This document shows, piece by piece, positions 44,202-48,137 of a stretch of DNA of 48,137 bases. How positions within the stretch are numbered: position 1 is the first letter of the stretch; each line of letters begins with the position of its first letter. A model generated the notes under the pieces. The model ran no database searches, was not told where the DNA came from, and saw nothing but the letters and a program-made list of their open reading frames with translations. Both the position numbers and the translations under genes were made by a program. Source of the stretch: an uncultured Bacteroidales bacterium (GTDB lineage: Bacteria; Bacteroidota; Bacteroidia; Bacteroidales; CAIXZF01); NCBI GenBank assembly GCA_903923925.1, contig CAIXZF010000057.1:1-48137 (forward strand), given 5' to 3'.

Positions 44202-47200
44202 ATGAAGAAGACGGCAATTCTGATCGTGATCACTTTAGCACTTGGGAGCAGGTTATTCGGGCAGCAAACTATTTCGATAGGAACAATTTCATCGTGTGCA
44301 CCCGGTAATGTTTGCATACCAGTTACAGCTGGCAATTTTACGGGAGCTAATGCACTGGGAGCATTTTCGTTGTATGTGCAGGTTTCCAATGTTGCCGGAG
44401 TAATTGATCCAGCATCTATCACAATCAGCAACATTAATCCTCAGCTTTCAGGTAATAATGGAATGTTGGGATTTAACTGGATGTCGGCTCAATCGCAAAT
44501 AGGTATCAGTTGGTGGAGCGGAGGTTCAGTTGCTGCAACAATACCTGGTGGCACCTTATTTGAGATTTGTTTTGCATATTTCGGAGGGTCAGCAAATGTT
44601 ACGTTTAACAGCAGTATACCTTACAAAAGTGAGGTTTATGATTTTGTTAATTTATCTCTGATACCTGTTACCTATTCCGGAGGATCGCTTAACCAGAGTC
44701 CATTGCCAGGAGCAGCCGTTGCTATTTCTGGTCCGGCAACAGTATGCCAGGGACAAACAGGAGTAGTTTATACAGTAGGTGCGATAAGTAATGCGACTTC
44801 CTATAACTGGACTTTGCCTCCGAATGCAACGATTACAGCCGGAGCAGGAACGAATTGTATTACCGTATCCATTAGCTCTACAGCTTTAAGTGGCGCAATA
44901 TCCGTTCGCGGAGTGAATTCTTGCGGATATGGACCAGACGGGCCCCAAAAAAATATAGTTGTTAATCCAGCAGGACAAGTCAACGACCCAATAGACCAAG
45001 TTGTTACTGCTTGGAATATTTCGACAGCAGTTTCCTTCACAACTACAAATACAGGTGGAATCACTACTTACACGTGGACTAACAATACTCCCAGCATTGG
45101 ATTGCCATATAGTGGAATTGGGAATATACCTCCTTTTACTGCAGCCAATTTGGGGAGTGTACCAATTATAGCTACCATTACTGTAAGCCCGCATTTCACC
45201 AATAATTCATTGACTTGTATTGGCTCAGCTCAAACTTTTACAATAACAGTGAATCCTGCCCCCCAGTTGGCGCAATGCAAGTTTGATACCTTGGAAATCT
45301 GTAGTGGCCAAATTGAAATCCCTGTTAGGGTCTCCAATTTAATAAACCTGGACAGCTTGCGTTTGAGTTTAGTATATGACACAAATACAATGGAATACAT
45401 AGGTTTTAGCCATCTCAATAGTGCCCTGTCATCTGATTTTTATGTTTTTAATAATTTCCCTAATAATATATACATGATGTATTTTGGGGTGAATCCAATT
45501 TCATTAATTAATGACACACTGTTATGCTTAAAATTTAATTATTCTGGAGGTAGTTCAATACTGGATTGGAATACAATTGATTGTAAATTTTACAACACTA
45601 TCGGCCAGGTAATTCCAACTAACTTTATAAACGGAATAATTGCACCTTCACAAAGTCCTATCGCATTTTCACTGGTTAGTGGTAGCTATTCTTGCACTGG
45701 TGGCCTGGGAGTTAACGTTGGATTGAGTGGTTCACAGGTAGGTGTTACATATACGTTGTATGTTAATAACGTTGCAGGAATAAGTCTTGCAGGAACCGGG
45801 GCACCTCTTAACTTTGGTTATCAAACAGAAACTGGAATTTATACCGTTATTGCTTATGATACTGCAGTTGGTTGCAACTTAACCATGAATGGTGTTGCTG
45901 TTGTTACTCTTGTTCAATTGCCTGCTATTTATAATGTATTGGGTGGTGGTTCATGTTGTATTGGTTGTTCACACCTGTATGTTATTCTTGATGGCTCCCA
46001 ATCAGGTATCAGATATGAACTTTACATCAATGGTCAAAATACAGGTGTTTATAAAAACGGTAATGGTTCACCATTCAACTATGAATATGCAACTCTTGCT
46101 GGTGACTATACTATTAAAGCTGTTAACATTGTTTCTGGATGTTGGGCTTGGATGAATAGCAGTGCTACTGTTGTATTTTATCCTACAGCTCAAGCTAATA
46201 TCGCTGGTGGTGGTACTATCTGTCTGGGTCAAAGTTCCACAGTAACTGTTACTTTCACTGATGGTACTGGTCCTTACAGCTTTGGTTTAAATGTAGATGG
46301 TTTAACAACTATGTACACAAATATTTCTGGGAATCCTTATACTTTCCTCGTAACTCCTGGAATTTATCCTTCATCAACTCATAACTATACTTTAGCCTGG
46401 GTCTGTGATATATACGGTTGCTACAATGATATTACAACCGGTAATGCAATAATACAAGTCTCTCAGCCTCCAACTGTGAGTGTCCCACAATTTCAACCAG
46501 TATGTTTGAGTAGTTCATTATTTAATCTATCAGGTGGTGTGCCACCTGGGGGTACCTATTTTGTCGATGGCACTATTGATACCTTAATACATCCTGAAAC
46601 TGCTGGTATTGGCCAGCATTCCGTAACCTACCAATATATAGACACTAATGGTTGTATTTCAGAAGCTTATAGCTCGATACAAGTAATTATTTGTGATTCG
46701 CTATTCGTTTCAATGCCTACTATAGATGCTTGTATTGGTGAGGTTGATTATCCAATTATTCTAAGAAACCTCAATAATGCTTCATCAATATCCTTAAGTG
46801 TATTCTATGATTCCTTCAACATTGAGTACCTCGGGTATTCAGATTTAAACCCCGGACTTAATAGTGGAATGTTATTGGTTAATTCCTTAAATAACAAAAT
46901 TAATGTTGGTTGGTTTTCAATTTCACCAATCAATATCGAAGATGATACTTTAATAGCGCTAAAACTGCTAATTCCATCGGGAACTTACAATTTAACCTGG
47001 GATTTACTGTCTCCCGGAGCTTGTTATTTCACAGATATGGTTGGTAATCCTATCCCGGCGCAATATTCAAATGGTAGTATACATGCCTTTGGCTGCTCAA
47101 CAATTCAAGGTAACCTCACCTATAACAATACAAATTCTACACCACTTTCAAATTGCCTGATAAATCTAATTGGGAACAATACTACAAGAACCGTGAACAC

Positions 47201-48137
47201 CAATAGTGCAGGTCATTTTGAGTTTAACCAGGTAGAAAACGGAAACTATTATCTGATTCCTTCCTGCACAAAACCCTGGGGAGGCGTTAATTCTATTGAT
47301 GCCCTGCTGATCCTTAAGCACTTTGTATATATTATCACACTTTCTGACTTTAGAAAAAAAGCTGCTGATGTTGATGGTACCGGATTTTTAAATTCTTCGG
47401 ATGCACTAATTGTTACACGAAGGTTCGTCCAACTTATCAATAGCTTCGTTGTTGGGGATTGGTTGACTGAACGGGACACCCTGATTGTAAATGGCACATC
47501 CACAATTACTTCAAACCTCAAAGCTATCTGCTTTGGTGATGTTGATGGATCTTATATTCCTGCCGCAAAACTGGAGCCTGAAGTTTTTCTTGTTGAAGAA
47601 GGTGAACAAGCAATTACTACCCTTGATAAGGTTGAAATTCCATTCAGAATAAACCAGCAAGCAGATATTGGTGCAGTTTCATTAATCCTGAACATTGACA
47701 AAAATATCGCTAAACTCCAAAATGTTAAGATGAATCAGGAAGGAGAACTCTTGTATAATGTGATTGAGAATGAAGTTCGGATATCATGGTATAGCCTGAT
47801 TCCATTGCAGTTAACTGCTGGTGATGTGCTATTTTCATTGGGAATGGAGCTCAATCCTGAAGCATTGCATAGCATTAATTCTGAATGGATAAGCATTGAT
47901 GCCGGAAGCCAGATTGGTGATGCAGACGGCATTGTGCTGAGAGGGCTTACTCTTAGCAGGCCACATTTAAATCTTAATCAGAATACTGCCTGGCTTGGGC
48001 AGAACATTCCGAATCCTTTCAACGGCTATACAACGATACCGTTTTATATTCCTTTGAAGGCCATGGCAAGACTTGTGGTAACTGATATGTTAGGACAAAA
48101 GGTTTTTACTACAGAGAAACAACAATACGAGGCTGGA
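44202..48137 (+). CDS. Giant modular cell-surface protein: cohesin-like, PKD-like, dockerin-like modules and T9SS sorting domain (3' end outside the window)
   Basis: An uninterrupted frame of 1312 codons runs from ATG 44202 to the window edge. A signal peptide (MKKTAILIVITLALGSRLFG) leads in. Cohesin-like beta-sandwiches follow at about residues 22-165, 345-480, 825-965 and 1135-1245. PKD- or Ig-like modules lie between (NATSYNWTLPP near 200; TICLGQSSTVTVTF near 670). A carboxypeptidase-regulatory-like module (about 967-1020) precedes a dockerin-like pair (VNSIDALLILKHFV and DVDGTGFLNSSDALIVTRRF, second loop from 1056). The end (GQNIPNPFNGYTTIPFYIP, from 1267) is the start of a type A T9SS sorting domain. 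It is likely exported and surface-bound for adhesion or scaffolding. Many Cys suggest disulfides. Confidence 0.85.
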   Translation, partial: MKKTAILIVITLALGSRLFGQQTISIGTISSCAPGNVCIPVTAGNFTGANALGAFSLYVQVSNVAGVIDPASITISNINPQLSGNNGMLGFNWMSAQSQIGISWWSGGSVAATIPGGTLFEICFAYFGGSANVTFNSSIPYKSEVYDFVNLSLIPVTYSGGSLNQSPLPGAAVAISGPATVCQGQTGVVYTVGAISNATSYNWTLPPNATITAGAGTNCITVSISSTALSGAISVRGVNSCGYGPDGPQKNIVVNPAGQVNDPIDQVVTAWNISTAVSFTTTNTGGITTYTWTNNTPSIGLPYSGIGNIPPFTAANLGSVPIIATITVSPHFTNNSLTCIGSAQTFTITVNPAPQLAQCKFDTLEICSGQIEIPVRVSNLINLDSLRLSLVYDTNTMEYIGFSHLNSALSSDFYVFNNFPNNIYMMYFGVNPISLINDTLLCLKFNYSGGSSILDWNTIDCKFYNTIGQVIPTNFINGIIAPSQSPIAFSLVSGSYSCTGGLGVNVGLSGSQVGVTYTLYVNNVAGISLAGTGAPLNFGYQTETGIYTVIAYDTAVGCNLTMNGVAVVTLVQLPAIYNVLGGGSCCIGCSHLYVILDGSQSGIRYELYINGQNTGVYKNGNGSPFNYEYATLAGDYTIKAVNIVSGCWAWMNSSATVVFYPTAQANIAGGGTICLGQSSTVTVTFTDGTGPYSFGLNVDGLTTMYTNISGNPYTFLVTPGIYPSSTHNYTLAWVCDIYGCYNDITTGNAIIQVSQPPTVSVPQFQPVCLSSSLFNLSGGVPPGGTYFVDGTIDTLIHPETAGIGQHSVTYQYIDTNGCISEAYSSIQVIICDSLFVSMPTIDACIGEVDYPIILRNLNNASSISLSVFYDSFNIEYLGYSDLNPGLNSGMLLVNSLNNKINVGWFSISPINIEDDTLIALKLLIPSGTYNLTWDLLSPGACYFTDMVGNPIPAQYSNGSIHAFGCSTIQGNLTYNNTNSTPLSNCLINLIGNNTTRTVNTNSAGHFEFNQVENGNYYLIPSCTKPWGGVNSIDALLILKHFVYIITLSDFRKKAADVDGTGFLNSSDALIVTRRFVQLINSFVVGDWLTERDTLIVNGTSTITSNLKAICFGDVDGSYIPAAKLEPEVFLVEEGEQAITTLDKVEIPFRINQQADIGAVSLILNIDKNIAKLQNVKMNQEGELLYNVIENEVRISWYSLIPLQLTAGDVLFSLGMELNPEALHSINSEWISIDAGSQIGDADGIVLRGLTLSRPHLNLNQNTAWLGQNIPNPFNGYTTIPFYIPLKAMARLVVTDMLGQKVFTTEKQQYEAG

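Overview
The window looks like chromosomal DNA from a member of the Bacteroidota. It is AT-rich, and several genes have TAnnTTTG promoter boxes a short distance upstream and no Shine-Dalgarno sequence. Two surface proteins carry type IX secretion (T9SS) sorting domains. The gene families (alpha-2-macroglobulin with PbpC, a Rel with a broken HD centre, BNR-repeat proteins, an NPP-type phosphodiesterase, large cohesin proteins) fit that phylum. I cannot place it below phylum from the sequence alone. No rRNA, tRNA or CRISPR array was recognised.

Layout. 1-126 is a tandem 54-bp repeat built on a palindrome, which abuts the stop codon of a FlaA1/CapD-type nucleotide-sugar dehydratase (minus strand). 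2000-2079 is a compact divergent promoter region, followed by gcvT, a terminator, comB and a lipoprotein-like amidohydrolase. 5804-13763 is the two-gene alpha-2-macroglobulin/pbpC unit for periplasmic protease defence and peptidoglycan repair. 13821-16944 holds a Rel-family (p)ppGpp synthetase and a small protein made of duplicated beta-rich modules. Convergent to these lie yggS and a yjdF relic with an internal deletion. 18135-24488 carries an LtaS-like sulfatase-fold membrane enzyme, a queuosine-precursor transporter, a T9SS-exported BNR protein and an NPP-family phosphodiesterase.

24482-34400 is an accessory island. From left to right it holds a dead RelE/ParE-type toxin-antitoxin pair, a complete IS66-family (single-gene) insertion sequence without a visible target duplication, a NERD-nuclease/superfamily-1 helicase overlapping a TPR plus S1/cold-shock-like protein split by a frameshift, an intact antitoxin with a truncated toxin, relics of a tyrosine recombinase and of a DUF1016 (PDDEXK) nuclease, and a pRiA4b ORF-3-like gene. 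The helicase plus TPR/OB pair is the best candidate for an incompletely described conflict (defence) system.

34498-43809 holds a methyltransferase and then surface-glycan genes: an RgpF-domain/glycosyltransferase fusion, an overlapping GT2, a polytopic membrane protein, and an acyltransferase-3 fused to a second membrane domain. From 44202 to the window edge runs one open frame of at least 1312 codons for a modular cell-surface protein with cohesin-like, PKD-like and dockerin-like modules and a C-terminal T9SS signal. It continues beyond the window.
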